64,000 bases of DNA from Stereum hirsutum FP-91666 SS1 (GCF_000264905.1 NW_006763148.1:1285431-1349430); one strand, 5' to 3'; numbered from the stretch's first letter, positions 45,714 to 58,523 are shown. The notes: generated from the sequence alone by a model not told the origin. Translations and numbers: made by a program.

Positions 45714-47451
45714 ATGTCTACTCCAGCCGCAGAGACTCAGTATTACCATCATGGCCGCTTCAAGGTAGCCGGAGGCGTCATCCCAGATGCTGTCACTGCG
45801 TACAGAACTTATGGCGACCCCAAGAACCCCTGCATCGTGTTCCCCACCTGCTACGGAGGCAAGCTTGCGGGTGTGTTACTTTGTTCCTTGGTCTGATGAT
45901 TGTGCTGGAGATGAGCTTGCTGTTTCATGAGGTCGATCCCTTCTAGACCAAGATTATATGATCGGAGCGGATAAGGTGAGAGTGATCAGACTGGTGGTTG
46001 AGTATCCTGGCAGCTGAGTGCGCACTGCAGGCCCTGAACCCCGAGAAATACTATGTCGTTACCTTCGCTCTGTTCTGTAACGGAGAGGTCAGTATCATCA
46101 TCTGTCTCCTCTAAATGGGAACTGTGACGTTCATAACCTGATATATCGCAGTCCTCTTCGCCTTCCAACACGGTCTGTGCAGCTACATTTCATGCTACGC
46201 GAACACTATTCATCTTGGTTATGTCGTCAGCCTGCGCCGTACAACGGCCCCTATTTCCCGGCCGTCACATACGAAGACAATGTGTAAGGTTACTGCCGTT
46301 GTAACAAGGCACTAAACTGAAAATCCGGTCGCAGTCGCGCTCAACATGCTGTTCTTACGAAGGAACTTGGGATACAGAAGGTGTTCTGTGTAATCGGGTT
46401 CTCGATGGGAGGCCAACAGGCTTATTACTGGCCTGTGATGTATCCTGATGTTGTTGAGCGGTGTGTTTGTTTTGCGGGGCATTGCTGCGTCATCATTCAT
46501 TGCGGACTTACAACGATGCGCCTTTAGATTCGTCTGTCTCTGTGGCTCCGCTCGTACCAGTCCTCACAACCAGTGGTATGTCTCTGTGAAATGCCTTGAC
46601 GGTCATTTATTCAAGAGATACAGTTTCCTCGAAGGACCAAAGATAGCTCTGACTGCCTCAAGGGACTTCGATGACGGTCACTATAAGACTCAGCCTCATC
46701 ACGGCATGCGCGCATTCGGGCGCGTCTACAGCGCATGGGCCTATGGGCAAACCGTAAGCAACCTTTACTTTCGCCCTCCCATATTTATCGTGCGGCTTAC
46801 ACCAGAATTCAGTGGTACCGCAATAAGCAATACCTTCACGGTGGAAAGTGAGCTTCCACGTCTGAACTATCCCAAGCAAAATGCTGAAACTATATGTCTG
46901 GCTCCAGATACCCCGACCTGAACGCCTTCATTCGAGAGGATTGGGAAGCCGGTTTCTTGGAGTCTTGGGACGCGAACGATATGGTCGCACTCCTCAATAC
47001 ATGGCAGCAAGGCGACGTTTCCCTCGTTCGACACGGCGGCGACTACGAGCGGTGTCTTTCGGAGATCACTGCGAAGGGCTTGATCATGCCGTGCAAGACT
47101 GATTTGTACTTTCCGGTGCGTCTTAATAACATTCCTTGCGCGCCATACGCTGGATGGGCTTTTTGAGGCCCATGAATGCTGACGTGCGGTCTGTCTGTTG
47201 TGCGATGGGTAAAATGATGTCAGCCCGAGGATAGTGAGATCGAAGTATCGCTGATGAAGGATGGAGCGGAACTGGCAGTCATTCCTTCTGTCTGGGGACA
47301 TATGGGTGAGCCTCTTTCGTTTCCTGTTCTCTTCTAAATGCGGATGTCCTATAGCTCATCGCTCCTGTTTTTCACAGCCGGAGGAGGGAACAATCCTGAC
47401 GACGATGTATACATCAAGGAGAAAATTCACAAGTTCTTCGAGTCCGCGTGA
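45714..47451 (+). CDS. Alpha/beta hydrolase of the homoserine O-acetyltransferase (MET2/MetX-like) family
   Basis: About eleven short exons encode a protein of about 350 aa. The start MSTPAAETQYYHHGRFKV leads into GGVIPDAVTAYRTYGDP and NPCIVFPTCYGGKLA, the N-terminal pattern of the MetX/homoserine acetyltransferase family. The nucleophile elbow is GFSMGGQQAYYW (Ser). The Asp of the triad lies in KTDLYFPPEDSE and the His in VWGHMAGGG. In fungi two groups share this fold: true Met2 (about 480-520 aa) and shorter hydrolases of unknown substrate. The length and absence of the Met2 C-terminal region place this one in the second group. Acyl transfer or ester hydrolysis is inferred; the substrate is unknown. 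Stop 47449-47451. Confidence 0.75.
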
Positions 47452-48236
47452 ATGGCCTATATAGTATGTCGTATGTATCCTTCAGATTTTAACATTGTAT
47501 GTTTGGAACGCCATGTATGTATGCCATATCCCTCTGCCTGCAGCCAAATGTGGAAGCCACACAGTCATTTTGACTCTGAGCATTCTTCGAGAGGTTGCAC
47601 AGTTGACGTGGCAGTTTTTCTTTAGTTTCAAACCCCGGTGATGTCGTCCACAGCTATCTTGCAATTATCTTGGCCAGTCAACAAGGAATTGCGACGATTG
47701 CTCGGACTGTGGGCCACTGTGGCGCCATCTGGTGTTATGACGTCACTCATTCCGCTCCTAGCTAACTCCATCCATTCAACCAAGTTGTTCGCTCGAGCCT
47801 CCTTCGGTACAACTCCACCTGTCACATCGTTCGATGTGCCTCCTTCTAGTAACCTCACTTCCCAGCGGCAATAATGAGCCTGGCCGCTACTTGCATCATG
47901 GACCACAATGTACACCGAAACCGGTGTTGCAAACGCCTTAAATGTCGGGAAATAGCCTCTTCCAGCCACTTTTCCTCCAACTCCATTCTAGTCGATCTAG
48001 TATGATCATTTCCCAGGTGACGCGAAACATCGTCATGCCCGACGTCATTCCTTTTCCTAGTTCGTGCTTTCGTGCGATGTTTTGCGTGAGTCCCGGTGGA
48101 GGGCCAAGCCTTCAGGAAAGTATAAATGGGGCTTGCAGACCTCAACTTTCTTTCATCAACCCAACCCATCTCAACCACAACCAAATAACCACTCCACCCA
48201 ACTTTACCACCCACACCCACCACATAACTTTTCAAC
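47452..48236. other. Intergenic region with an unassigned minus-strand ORF
   Basis: About 785 bp. A 113-codon open frame on the minus strand (47969-47628) has an amino-acid make-up that could be coding, but it begins without ATG and no convincing upstream exon could be joined. The last 120 bases are the CsbD-like gene promoter. Confidence 0.45.
48121..48127 (+). promoter_or_regulatory. TATA box of the CsbD-like gene
   Basis: TATAAAT lies 116 bp upstream of the ATG, followed by CT- and CAACC-rich sequence typical of transcription starts in highly expressed basidiomycete genes. Confidence 0.6.
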
Positions 48237-48709
48237 ATGTCCAGCTCCCCCGAGTACGTGTCCGCTCCGCATACGCTCGCTCCTCCATCATCACCTTTAT
48301 TTTGGATTATTGCTAATTCCTCTTTGCGTTCTCTAGCAAGACCACTGGACAGTTCCATTCCACCAAGGGCTCCGTCGTTGAGGCCATCGGAAACGCTACC
48401 GGCGCCTCGTCATGGACAGAGTCCGGCAAGGAAGAGCACGCCCGCGGTGAGGGCGAGTACAAGGCAGCCCAGGCCCAAGGCTATGCCGAGGGTACGACTG
48501 ACCGCGTAGGCGGCAAGAAGGACTCTGTCGTCGGTGCCATCACTGGTGACAAGTCGCAGCAGGCGTCAGGTTAGTCGCTTTCCTATCCTTTATATCTCGG
48601 TAGTCTTCGCTGCTGGACTTGTTACTGATCTCGCGTTTTTCTGTGCTTTACAGGCAATGTCCGCCATGACAAGGGCGAGACGCAGCAGGATGTCAACAAG
48701 CCTTCATAG
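48237..48709 (+). CDS. CsbD-like stress-response protein
   Basis: Three exons (48237-48253, 48337-48569, 48654-48709) encode 101 aa. The small, highly hydrophilic protein has [19 protein letters not shown] near the start, then [21 protein letters not shown] and [25 protein letters not shown]. These are features of CsbD domains, known from bacterial general-stress proteins and widespread in mushroom genomes. It is probably cytosolic and partly unstructured. The function in fungi is not established. A clear TATA box at 48121 suggests strong or inducible expression. Confidence 0.82.
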
Positions 48710-49590
48710 AGGCTGAGACGTTGTGCTTGACGGCGATGTATTGCTATTGTATTGTGGAAGGAGGATTTATATGAATGTACCATCACTTGCTCGTTTCGGC
48801 ACATAATCATAATTGCGGCACAACCCATCCATCGTATTGGCGTTGAGGGCGTGTAGTGGCTCACAGAGTATAATTCCGTGGGTGTGAGGTTCATCTCTTC
48901 ATCAACAAGAGTTGAGAGCATAACTTCGACGCTTGATGGCCCTGCGCATCGGTGTCACCCAGTGCCCACTGCTCAAGTTGTCTTCGACGGCGAGGTCGAC
49001 TCTTAATCTGAACCCACACTTCTGCCTCTTGCATTCAACAACTCAAGTTCATTACTTTAAATCTTCCTCGTTTAACAATCGACGTTTCGTTGTCTCTTAG
49101 GGCCGTGCGCTCCCTTGATCATTAGGAGTGTCTTAAAGGCATTTAAATGCTTGATAGGATACGATCCGATTACTACGTGAAGTAAGGAACTGTAGAGCAG
49201 GGTAAGTATGCGGTAACAGTAACAGTATGCATGGATCGGCAAGAAAGTTCAAGTCAGAGTTGACCAATGAGCAGAAATAGAGCAGGATAACGTAGAAGAA
49301 AAGAATCAGAGGACCGAGCCACACAATGAGGGATTATGAGAGACACGGTGCACGTAACGAGCCCGAAAGTTCTGGGTTAAAGGGTGCGCTACCATAAAAG
49401 GACGAGAGGGAAGTTACAGAGTGGGACTGATTGAGAAGAGACTTGCAAGAAGTTCTGGTTATAATGCAGGGTGCTCAAAGGCTATGGACACAATCATCGT
49501 TCATTATATGAATGGCGGTTCGGGTATGAGGCGGCGGTTCAAAGCCGTGAATCGAGTGGGGAATGGGGGGAAACGAGGTCCATGAAGAGA
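48710..49590. other. Tail-to-tail spacer CsbD-like / F-box gene
   Basis: About 880 bp between convergent genes. No supported gene and no repeat noted. Confidence 0.5.
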
Positions 49591-52409
49591 TTATGTGCTG
49601 CTCAGGTCTGGAGACATCTTGATTACGACGGAAGATGGTATGATGCGGCGCATCCGCGGGTTGTAAAAATAGTCACCGTCCTTGGGGTCTTGGACGTCAT
49701 GGCTGGGAAGGAAAATCTTTGTCAGTCATTCTCAGTATACTGGATATTATGCAAGACATACACGTCTTTCACGTGCGCAATTGCATCCTCGAGACTCAAC
49801 CAGCGGTTAATCTCGTCCGGATGAGCAAGATGGGCCGTGCAGCGAGTACATCCCCATCGGCTCTGTTGGCTCCCAAATGCATATCCTGGTGGCTCTCGTG
49901 ATTTGACGTCTGATGTGTCCGTTTCGTTGAGAAGTTGCCATCTTGGATCATGATGAGCCTCTGGTGTATCAAGTACGTGGTGTACCTGGACCAGGATGAC
50001 ATTGATCAGCCAAACCGGCAACAAAAATGTGAGGAACTAGCAAGCTCACGCATTTTCTCCAGGACAATGCCGTTCGACCGAATTCCAGACTGGAAAGCGA
50101 GGATGCATCCCAATGCCTAATAACTGGACAGGTCATGCAGACAAAGCGCGCATCCTGGCGATCGAGCTCGGTAGGAGTGGTCGTACTGGGGTCCAAGCCT
50201 AGCAGTTTGACGAGGGAGGTCACAGTCCGAGAAGCTGGTTCAGAGAACGTAGGCGTGACTACGTCGGCCTTCATCGTATCGAGACATCTGTGAGCGAAGA
50301 TTTCGGCGGCGAATAAGGGAAGTTTGGAAGAGCCGTAACCCGCACAGTACGAGCCAGGACAGATGAACACCGTTGCGGCTAACGTCAGTGTGTTGGGGAC
50401 CGGAATAGTGCCTTCGACAGGATTTGATTGCGAAGGCCCGTTTTCGGATGAAGCCGCGATCGTAGAGTCCAAAGCCACAGACGTATTAGACGGCTCCTTT
50501 GATTGGGGAGGGCACGAAGTAGACGTTGGAACGCGTAAAGCCACTTCTTCCACGCGTTTCTTCGCCCATGTCATGAGAGTTTCGCTATGTTCCAGGAGAA
50601 GACTCTCGATCCGAGCGCGAAATTCTGGAGTGGGTGGGACATCTTCTTCAATGGCGTCGTGGATGATAGGAAGTGAACGTAGATCTGTGAACGTCGGAAA
50701 ATACGCGAAATCCAAGGGATGCTGAGTCTTAAGCCACCCGACGAGCTCTTGGTTGAGTATCCTCTCGCGTTCGCGCTGACGAGATCGTCGTTCCCGTTCC
50801 AGGCGCTCAAGCTTTGCCTTTTCTAGCTCCGGTCTGATGACGAGGAAGACCCGCTGCCATACTGGAATACCTTGATGAGAGACGGGCGATATAAACGTGG
50901 GAAGAGTAACTCACCCTTGTCCGTTAAGGGCTTATCCGTGCTCACATCCCGATGGGTCATCAGCCTTGACATATCCAACTTGGTGAAACCGTGTGGTATG
51001 ATGCGCTCCACAATGCTACAGAGCTAAGAATGAGGACAAGATCCATGGTCATAAGAAAGGATGACTTGCTCATCGAGCCGCTTGCTCCTCTTTTCTTGGC
51101 GCTCGGAGACCTTCACATTGTTTACCTTAGTGAACCAAGTCGAGGCAGCTAGTGCGTGCTGTACGGGCAGTAGTTAGGACCCTTTCATGCACCTCGAGAA
51201 CAGATCGATCGTTCCACTTACACTTTCCCTAGCCTCTAGCCTCTTCTCCATATCTGCTTTGAATTCTGCAAGATCCTTTTCGGTACTTCCGCCCGAGAGC
51301 ATAGCCTTGCACTTAGCGAGCAGATGTCTGACATCTTCGGCCCACCAATAGTATATTCCCCAAGAGCGACGACCTTTTATCTTCGGACCATCTAAAGCCA
51401 AAATAATGAAGGAATCGACGTAAGCGCGGACCAAAATCTTCAATCGGGAGCAGGCCTGACCCCGAGTGCTAGGTAGGAGAGGAAGAAGCTCCTTCAGCAT
51501 GGGAATGACGCTCCCGGATATGTCAAACCGGTCGCAAAAAGTAGGACTATGGAAAACCATGAAGTTCTTGACGCAACTAGGTTTCGCAAGTGAGTGTGGC
51601 CCACACCTAATTTGAGCAAAAACATACTTGAGTTCGAGACAGTGGTTGCATGCCCGGACTCGCAACATGAAATTGATTTTTGTGACAGGTTTAGCTCCGC
51701 AGCACTAGATAAAACATGATATATACGGTCAGTATATGCATGGTAGGCTGACGATGAAAAAAGGGCATACATGACAATACGAGCCGCCAAATAATAGGTT
51801 CGCCCATTCAGGCTCGTCCATATCATCTAGATCATCTTAGACTTCAGTCAGTTCAGAGGACAGACGCAGAGCAGCGCTCACCAGGGCATGGTGGTAAATC
51901 AGGAACATTAACAAAGGCGCTCTTCCACAGGAAAGCTGAAGAGCGGGCGATGAGGACGGAGCGAAATGATTTCGATACGCGAGACAATGATACTAGATCG
52001 CCGGGTGCCAAATGTCCGAAGATCTTGAAAGAGAAGAAAAGGTATCCGTCCCGTGTCAAAACGAAGATTGTGCCACCAGGAACGCAAACGGGCTGACTTC
52101 AAATAATATGTCTAGCGCGAGATTTGGCAATTCGCTCAATCTGCCCTGCTTCCTCCGAGACAGTCCTTGATGCTTGTCGTTGTCTTTCGTATTAGACCCC
52201 TTCTTCGTTCGTTTGATAGGCTTCCGCACTGGCTCCTCTGGAATATGAAGAATTGGATGAAGCAGTAGTCGGAGAATGCTGGGGTTGGGGTGCCACTCAC
52301 CATGTTCAGAAACATCGCCTTCTTCGACATAATCAGACTGAGCATCTTCATGTGTTACGTGCTTCGGGGGTTTGGGAAGGTGCCCCGTCGTGCTACGCGT
52401 TGCGCGCAT
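49591..52409 (-). CDS. F-box protein with cysteine-rich central segment
   Basis: A many-exon minus-strand gene from ATG 52409 (MRATRSTTGHLPKPPKHV) to TAA 49591-49593. A charged, Lys-rich N-terminus (KPIKRTKKGSNTKD) precedes the F-box (LSELPNLALDILFE, then IFGHLAPGDLVSLSRVSKSF and FLWKSAF), which would bind Skp1 in an SCF ubiquitin ligase. A Cys-rich piece follows (SYCHCCGA, then RVRACNHCLEL), which may bind zinc. The middle is helical and charged. Near the C-terminus are WGCTRCTAHL and DPKDGDYFYNPRMRR. F-box proteins with this CxCC...CxxC segment and no LRR or WD repeats are, from memory, a large expanded group in agaricomycetes; substrates are unknown. Exon limits in the middle are approximate. 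Confidence 0.8.
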
Positions 52410-53426
52410 ACTGAGTAGGTGGTGGTTTGAGGAGAAGGAATGGCGGCGTCGGAGTTCGAAATCTGTCGCAATGACCTCCGCAGTTCACACGGTCCTACGG
52501 ACTCTTCCGCTTTGGGTAAAATGCGGCTCGTGCAGAAACCCGGCTTGTATCATCCACGTATCAATGTGACGTGGAGACGGAAAAGCGCTGTATCAACCGT
52601 GTATCCTTGCACTACGAGGACAGAAGGTGAACATGATCCGAGCTTGTTACATGGGACCAAGTTGCTGTTACTCATATGACTTTTCCGTACTCGATGCCAA
52701 TATCTCTGGAACACTGGCCATTTAGGCCGTGTTACTCAACATGTTGGCCGTGTAACAGCCTGAGGCAAATGAAAACAGCAGTAAACGAATCCTCGATACA
52801 AGCCTGATCAATGTGGGACATCAGGGGAGATGATACCTCGAGTTTAACGCAGTGTATCTCCTTTCCAGTGGACACAACGACAAAGTGGCGGCGCCTCCGC
52901 CCCTTCTCTTCTCTTCTCCTGCCAATGCACAGTACAATTCACCTCTCGCAGCGAGCTTATGAAAGTGCGCGCAGCCTTACTTTTTCCTTTTTTTGTAGAA
53001 TGGGACGGCGACTCTTGCTGTTGCATCTTCGTTCGATCCGATGAATTATGCAACACAGACATAGCACGTATACGTAGAAACGTCCGGGACTTCACACCAA
53101 AGGTCTAGCAAACATTACTCAAACAACCTGAGGCATAACGGCCGTGCCATCATATTCACACATACGCCGACACCATTCTATCACCACACTACATCAGCCC
53201 TTCTCACAGCTCCGAATCTCTGGAGCAGAAAAACAATCCAAAGTCAGAGAATTTGGGTCGAAGGCCTTCGAATTCAGAGCACAGTCACAAGCAACTCACC
53301 TACCTCCTACATCTTGACAGATGGTATTCACACCAAAATGTAGTCCTCACTGGCCATGAACCTGTGAATGCCGCAGTACTAGGCAAAAGGAGCATGCATC
53401 GAGATCGGACCTACAGCCTTGGCTAA
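52410..53426. other. Intergenic region, no gene recognised
   Basis: About 1 kb between the F-box gene start and the 3' side of the small secreted peptide gene. Only short unsupported frames. Confidence 0.5.
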
Positions 53427-53618
53427 TCAGATGTGGCACGGACTTACCCCTCCATCACAGTTCAAGGAGCAGCATTCCGCGTGGTTGTAGCACTTGCGAC
53501 CACGGGACGCGCACGCATTGACATCGATGTCAGGCCTCTCCACGGTGCAGTAGAGCGCAGTGGCCTGAACCAAGGGCAAGAGCGACCCGAGAGCAAAAAG
53601 TATGTAGTTGAGACGCAT
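53427..53618 (-). CDS. Small secreted cysteine-rich protein, knottin-like
   Basis: A minus-strand frame of 63 codons starting at 53618. A signal peptide (MRLNYILFALGSLLPLVQA) is followed by a short mature part with the spacing C-x(11)-C-x(5)-C-x(5)-CC-x(3)-C and one more Cys. The CC pair is typical of inhibitor-cystine-knot and other disulfide-rich small secreted proteins. Just after the last shared Cys (CDGG) a GTAAGT could start an intron. If spliced, the C-terminal end would differ and reach about 53310; if not, the protein ends at 53427. A TATATAA box lies about 105 bp upstream. Its role (effector-like, antimicrobial or structural) is unknown and no homologue was recognised. Confidence 0.6.
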   Translation of the reverse strand: MRLNYILFALGSLLPLVQATALYCTVERPDIDVNACASRGRKCYNHAECCSLNCDGGVSPCHI

Positions 53619-53721
53619 TGTATAAACAGTGTGGACTCGGAGTTTGCTGTGATTGTTTATGAAGACGGATAAAGAGAGATATTGCAGATGAGTTTCTACC
53701 TAGATGTCCTCCAACCAGTAG

Positions 53722-53728
53722 TTATATA
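53722..53728 (-). promoter_or_regulatory. TATA box of the small secreted protein gene
   Basis: TATATAA on the minus strand, about 105 bp upstream of the ATG at 53618, a normal distance for a fungal TATA promoter. Confidence 0.55.
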
Positions 53729-54799
53729 GCTTGTTGAGTGTGACATACTGCTTGCAACGACTACGTCAGGAAGCGAGAATGGAGTCTCTCCCCACCGGCT
53801 TGCTTTGCATCGAATGGAGGTACGCATCTTCTTGGTGCGATTCATTCACAGTGCCGAAGTCTTTATGACCATACCACTCTGTACAATCATAGTGCTACAA
53901 AGACTGAGCGTCCCCCAGATGTGCATGTACATCCAGCCAGCACTCGCCACGAATTGAGACTTACAGATCCTGAATACAAAAATACTGCAAAGACAGTGCA
54001 AGCGAATAGGATCGAGCCCGCACCCTCTGTATCTCATAATATTCCTGTGTAGAAAGCCCTGAACATATATACGCGTACTCAGAGTACAGTATCACATGAA
54101 ACAGACCTGAGGTCCGAGAGTCTTTGTATGGTTCTCGACTCGGAGGCTCTTGGAGGGTATGCGGTGATGTCTTGCTACGGAGATGATGCTACGTGTGACA
54201 CTTAGAAACATAGAGGGCGAGGGTGAAGGGGCCACACCTCCACGGTGTGTCGCCCAAGCCCCTGGGGATTCGAGGCGAGCTGCTCGGAGGGGGTGGGACA
54301 ACTCCCTGTTGACTCCCTGCGATGCAGTGGTTAAATCAGGTTGGACTTTGGTCACGCTTCCTAAATAAAAAATAAAAGATACGATACGTTTGACTTCAAG
54401 TTGTGAGGAATTGATTCAGACAGGGATGTGAAGGGTGGAAAAACAAAACTCAGGACCGAGGTGATGCGAAGGGGCCCTCGAACGCCGCCAGCCTCGCCAC
54501 CGTCAATAAGGGTCCCTCCGGGATCCTGTGGATCATTTTTTGCCGGTACACATCTACTGTTGGACGCTTGATCGATACAAGTCCGATTTGGGACAGACAG
54601 AGTTCTAAATATTGCCAAAAGATTTATGCAAAATGCTATTTGTATATTGGGTTTTTCTTATCTCGCAAGACTACACCAAAATCCTAACGTCGATGATCAC
54701 AGTCGCGACGAACATGTGATGTATGTCTCGTCCAGCTTCATAAATCTCCATCGCTTATCAACTTTGTGTGCGGCCGAGTCTTGGTCGTTGGCTGGTCGG
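53729..54799. other. Intergenic region, no gene recognised
   Basis: About 1.1 kb. Upstream region of the small secreted protein gene and 3' UTR of the beta-mannosidase gene. No repeat, RNA gene or coding frame could be supported. Confidence 0.5.
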
Positions 54800-57700
54800 C
54801 TACAGGTGGGTATTATTGTAAAGTGACCGGACAACGAAGTCATCAGGCGTCGGATCTTGTTGCGTCGTGAGCTCAGTGTTCAAAAGGAAGGAAACTTGTA
54901 CCGCAAAGCATACTACGACATCAGTGAGGAAGCAGACGCGGAAAATCTCAGTACTGACCGGTTCGATTCATTCCAGGAACAAGATAGAACCCGTTTGCCG
55001 CCAAACCGGTGGCAGGATCCACGAAAAAGCCCACCGTTCCGCTTGGGTGATCTATCCACGTCCAAGGCGCCACGGCCTGTGACGAAAGAGTAAAGGTAAG
55101 GTTTCCGATGTGTGTCATTCTGATCTGAGGATCAGGAAGGTTGACAGCCGCCAGAGACGTCGGTGTGAACTGCCAAGTAATTTTCTGTCAGAGAAATAGC
55201 AAAGAAGGTAGGATAAGATGTTACGAACAAATTGCTCATTCGTGACCGTACTATTGCCAACTTGGGCTGTCACATTGAGATGCATCCACACATCGGCTAC
55301 GCTCGTGTTGGAGGGCAAGATATCCGTGAGTCCCTGCGCATTGAATAGAACGGAGTTATTCAAGGAGGGCGCCGTAAAGTTGGTTGTTGTGCTGTCTAGA
55401 GCATTGCCCAACCAGTCATACCACGTCCAGGATGCAGACCCGGAGACCTCTTCCCAGCGATCCGATGTTACCAAGATCTCGAGGGACTCGTTGGTGGGCG
55501 TCCAGAATGGATTGATAACGATGGGTTGGTAGATGCTGGCGAGCCTGTAATTCAAGACCTAAAGTGTTGGGTAGATGGTCGTCAGAGAGTGAACCGTTGA
55601 TGGGAAAGACTTCGTACCTTCCATCTCCCCGAGTACTCGATGCTGGACCAGCTGACACCTGTCGTGCAGTTTAGTGGATGTAAATGCTGACAATAATCGG
55701 TCCACACCTTGCCATATGTCATTCAGTTGCCAAACGAGTGCCCCGAGATTATTCTCTCCCAGTCCAGCGCCACGACGATACCAAGCAATTTGCGACTCCA
55801 TCGTCATGGCCTGGAAAATTTGGGTACTCCAGCACCACTGTGCAAACGTTTGGTTTGAATTTTCTGTATCTGGAGTAGGTAGCCATAACTCGACACCACT
55901 TGTCATTTGAAACTGTCCTTGTGGCGCATTGGGATTCGGCCATGAGAGGTTGCCTGCTGGTGGATGGTGGTCCCGCGATGCAACGACGGTCCCATTGAAT
56001 GTGAAGTCATCTGGAGAGAGGAGAACCTCCTCCCAGCTGTAGAAGGATGGCATGGAGTGGAATCTGGGTGGAGATAACATTAGTTCGCCGATTATGAATC
56101 GCTGCACGAATTATGACTGTACCCGAATTCATTGACGAATCTTGACACAGGGAAAGTGCTGTAATTGAACGCTTGCGAGGCATCGTAGACGTAACGTTCT
56201 AAAGCTAACATGTCAGAGCCATCCACCGAGTAATATTAGTGGTCCCTGACCGCTATTGCCATATATCTCGCCCGGTGTACCGTTTGCGAATCTGCCATGG
56301 CTCTCGTGTTAGATATGCTACGAAGAACCTATGTCAGAAGACGGACCTGAGAACGAGGGGGTCCAAACTGAGGACGCCGTGGGTAGTCGAGCAATCTGTG
56401 TACGGTACCTACGTTGGAAAACATTAGACGCATCTCAAGGACGGTCCAGGTGCGAGGACCTACCGAATTCGTTTCCGAGTACGCTATGTCATGTAGGAAA
56501 TCTTGGAAAAGAGCGACATACTGTGCACAATGGGGGACATGAGAGAGTTGTCAGGGCCATTGGAAGCAGTGAAAGAGTTACCTCATCCAAGTAATGAGTG
56601 CCGTTCGTAAGCAGAGCACTAGTGTTCACCCCTTGAACAATCCCCTCAATCTCATTTCCTCCGGCCCACTGTGCATTACTAGCGTGCTTGTTGATTCTTC
56701 TGACGTTCTGTCGAACTTCGACATCGACTGAGTCCAGGAACCAGTCGTTCAGTCCATAGAGCGCGTCCGAAAATATAAACTCGGACCAAGCGAGGATCCC
56801 GAGTTCGTCGGTCACAGCATAGAACGAGTAGGTATCGACGGAGTGTGGCGGATAGTTCGGGGTTATCGCCGCATTGGTACTAGAGGGTTGGTAGACGCCT
56901 CCTCCCCATACCCGTAGCTATATAGAGGTTATTTTGTTATGAGATACTCACCGATTGAGGTTGCGGGCCACCTACCATATTTTGACCGCTCGCCACCGCG
57001 CTCTCTAAGACCCACCGCACTTGCTCGTCTGTGATTCTCGCGTAGAAGGGGTCGAACGGTATTATATTCGTCCCCAATGCATAAAATGCCTGTCCATTGA
57101 TCTCGAAGTGCCATTCATCCCCCGGTGTTATCCCACGTGTGGCGACCTCCAAGTCCGGATATCTCGTTTGCTTCAATACGATGGTTCTGAATCCGACTGG
57201 AGTGTTCATAGAGATCTTCTCTAGCCCGTCGACAGCGAGGTCCATGGTGAGCGTCAGATTGTACAGCTTCGGCGAGCCGAGATTGTGAGGATACCATCGC
57301 TCCACCAAGTCATCATCGACAGTCCAGTTCGCGATCAACCAGGTCGGCGTGAGGGTCGTGCCAGAACTAGAGCTGAGAGCAGGTATGCTGTCGAGAATGA
57401 TCGGATCAGATGTCAAGTTGAGCTCCGCAATGGAGAGTGTGAGTGTAGGTGACGGGATGCCAATGGCAGAGTGCACCGCAAGACTGATGTTGAGATTCCA
57501 AGGAGCGCTCTGATCCGGATCGTTGCCGGTTACATCCTCGAAACCTTGCTTGAAGACGTCGATAGAGGATTCCGAGATTAGCAGTGGCGTGGGGCTCGAC
57601 GTGCTGTCCGACGTGGAATTGTTGACGGCGCCCGAGAGTGTGATGAAGTAGGCTGGCTTGTGTACTCCCACTGGGACGAAAGCGGGGCCCTAGACAAGAT

Positions 57701-58523
57701 GATCAGAAAACTGAGACGACAAGCCGGGAGAAATCCTCAATGCCATTCACTCACCCAATCCCATCCAAAGTCAGATTGAACTTTACGAATCCAATTTCGG
57801 GCATCCGGGTATTCAAAGTCGGACAGAGTGTTGAATAAAACCTCGGTATCGTTCCTTGCTGTCACATTAAGACCGTAGTGCCAGGCGGACTCGAATGCAA
57901 TAGTGAGATTGGTGTTGTTTTGTGTGGGAGAGACCAATGCATCAGAAACGTCGAATACATATGTCTGAAACTGGTTGGCAACCCATGCGACTGGTCTTCC
58001 GGCGATCGACTGGGATGGAGGGGCAACTTCAAAATCTATCACAGGGTCACCGCAAATCAGAGAGCCTCACAATGTTCGCAACGGTGTCGATCCCGTACTG
58101 TATGATAGACTATATCAGGCATAGCACCCAGGGTTGAAATGGTGAAATGTACTCACAAAGACTAGCAACGTTCTCTCTGACGAGGATTGAGCAGGAGAAG
58201 CGAGGAAGGGCGAGATATCCGCGCTATAAGTCCAGTTGTCATCGACAATCCATCTCTGAGTAAAATCTACCCGAGTCTCGTGTTATAATCACTAGTTCGG
58301 ACAGAAGCACGCAAAGCTTACCGTTAATTCCTAGAAGCGGTTCTGTGATGATATCCGCCGACATGAGGTCAAGGTGAACCTGCGAAGGAAGCGACCCCGG
58401 GACTACAATGGAACCATTTTCGTTGCTCAATGACCACGATAGGTCCGAAAGGCTGAACACATCAGCACAAACCAGCGAAGGGAGAAACGCAGCGGCCAGT
58501 AAGACTGAGAACGGTGTTCTCAT
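54800..58523 (-). CDS. Secreted beta-mannosidase, glycoside hydrolase family 2
   Basis: A minus-strand gene with many introns, about 900 or more residues, from ATG 58523 to TAG 54800-54802. A signal peptide (MRTPFSVLLAAAFLPSLVCA) is followed by the GH2 N-terminal jelly roll (VPGSLPSQVHLDLMSADII, EPLLGIN), an Ig-like domain and the TIM barrel. Catalytic residues are visible: acid/base Glu in WAGGNEIEG and nucleophile Glu in RFVNEFGFHSMPSF. LRVWGGGVYQP and ELGILAWSEFIFS are typical barrel strands. Many N-x-S/T sites agree with secretion. The enzyme removes beta-1,4-mannose from non-reducing ends of manno-oligosaccharides, as in hemicellulose breakdown. The frame appears continuous across all junctions checked. 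Confidence 0.92.
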
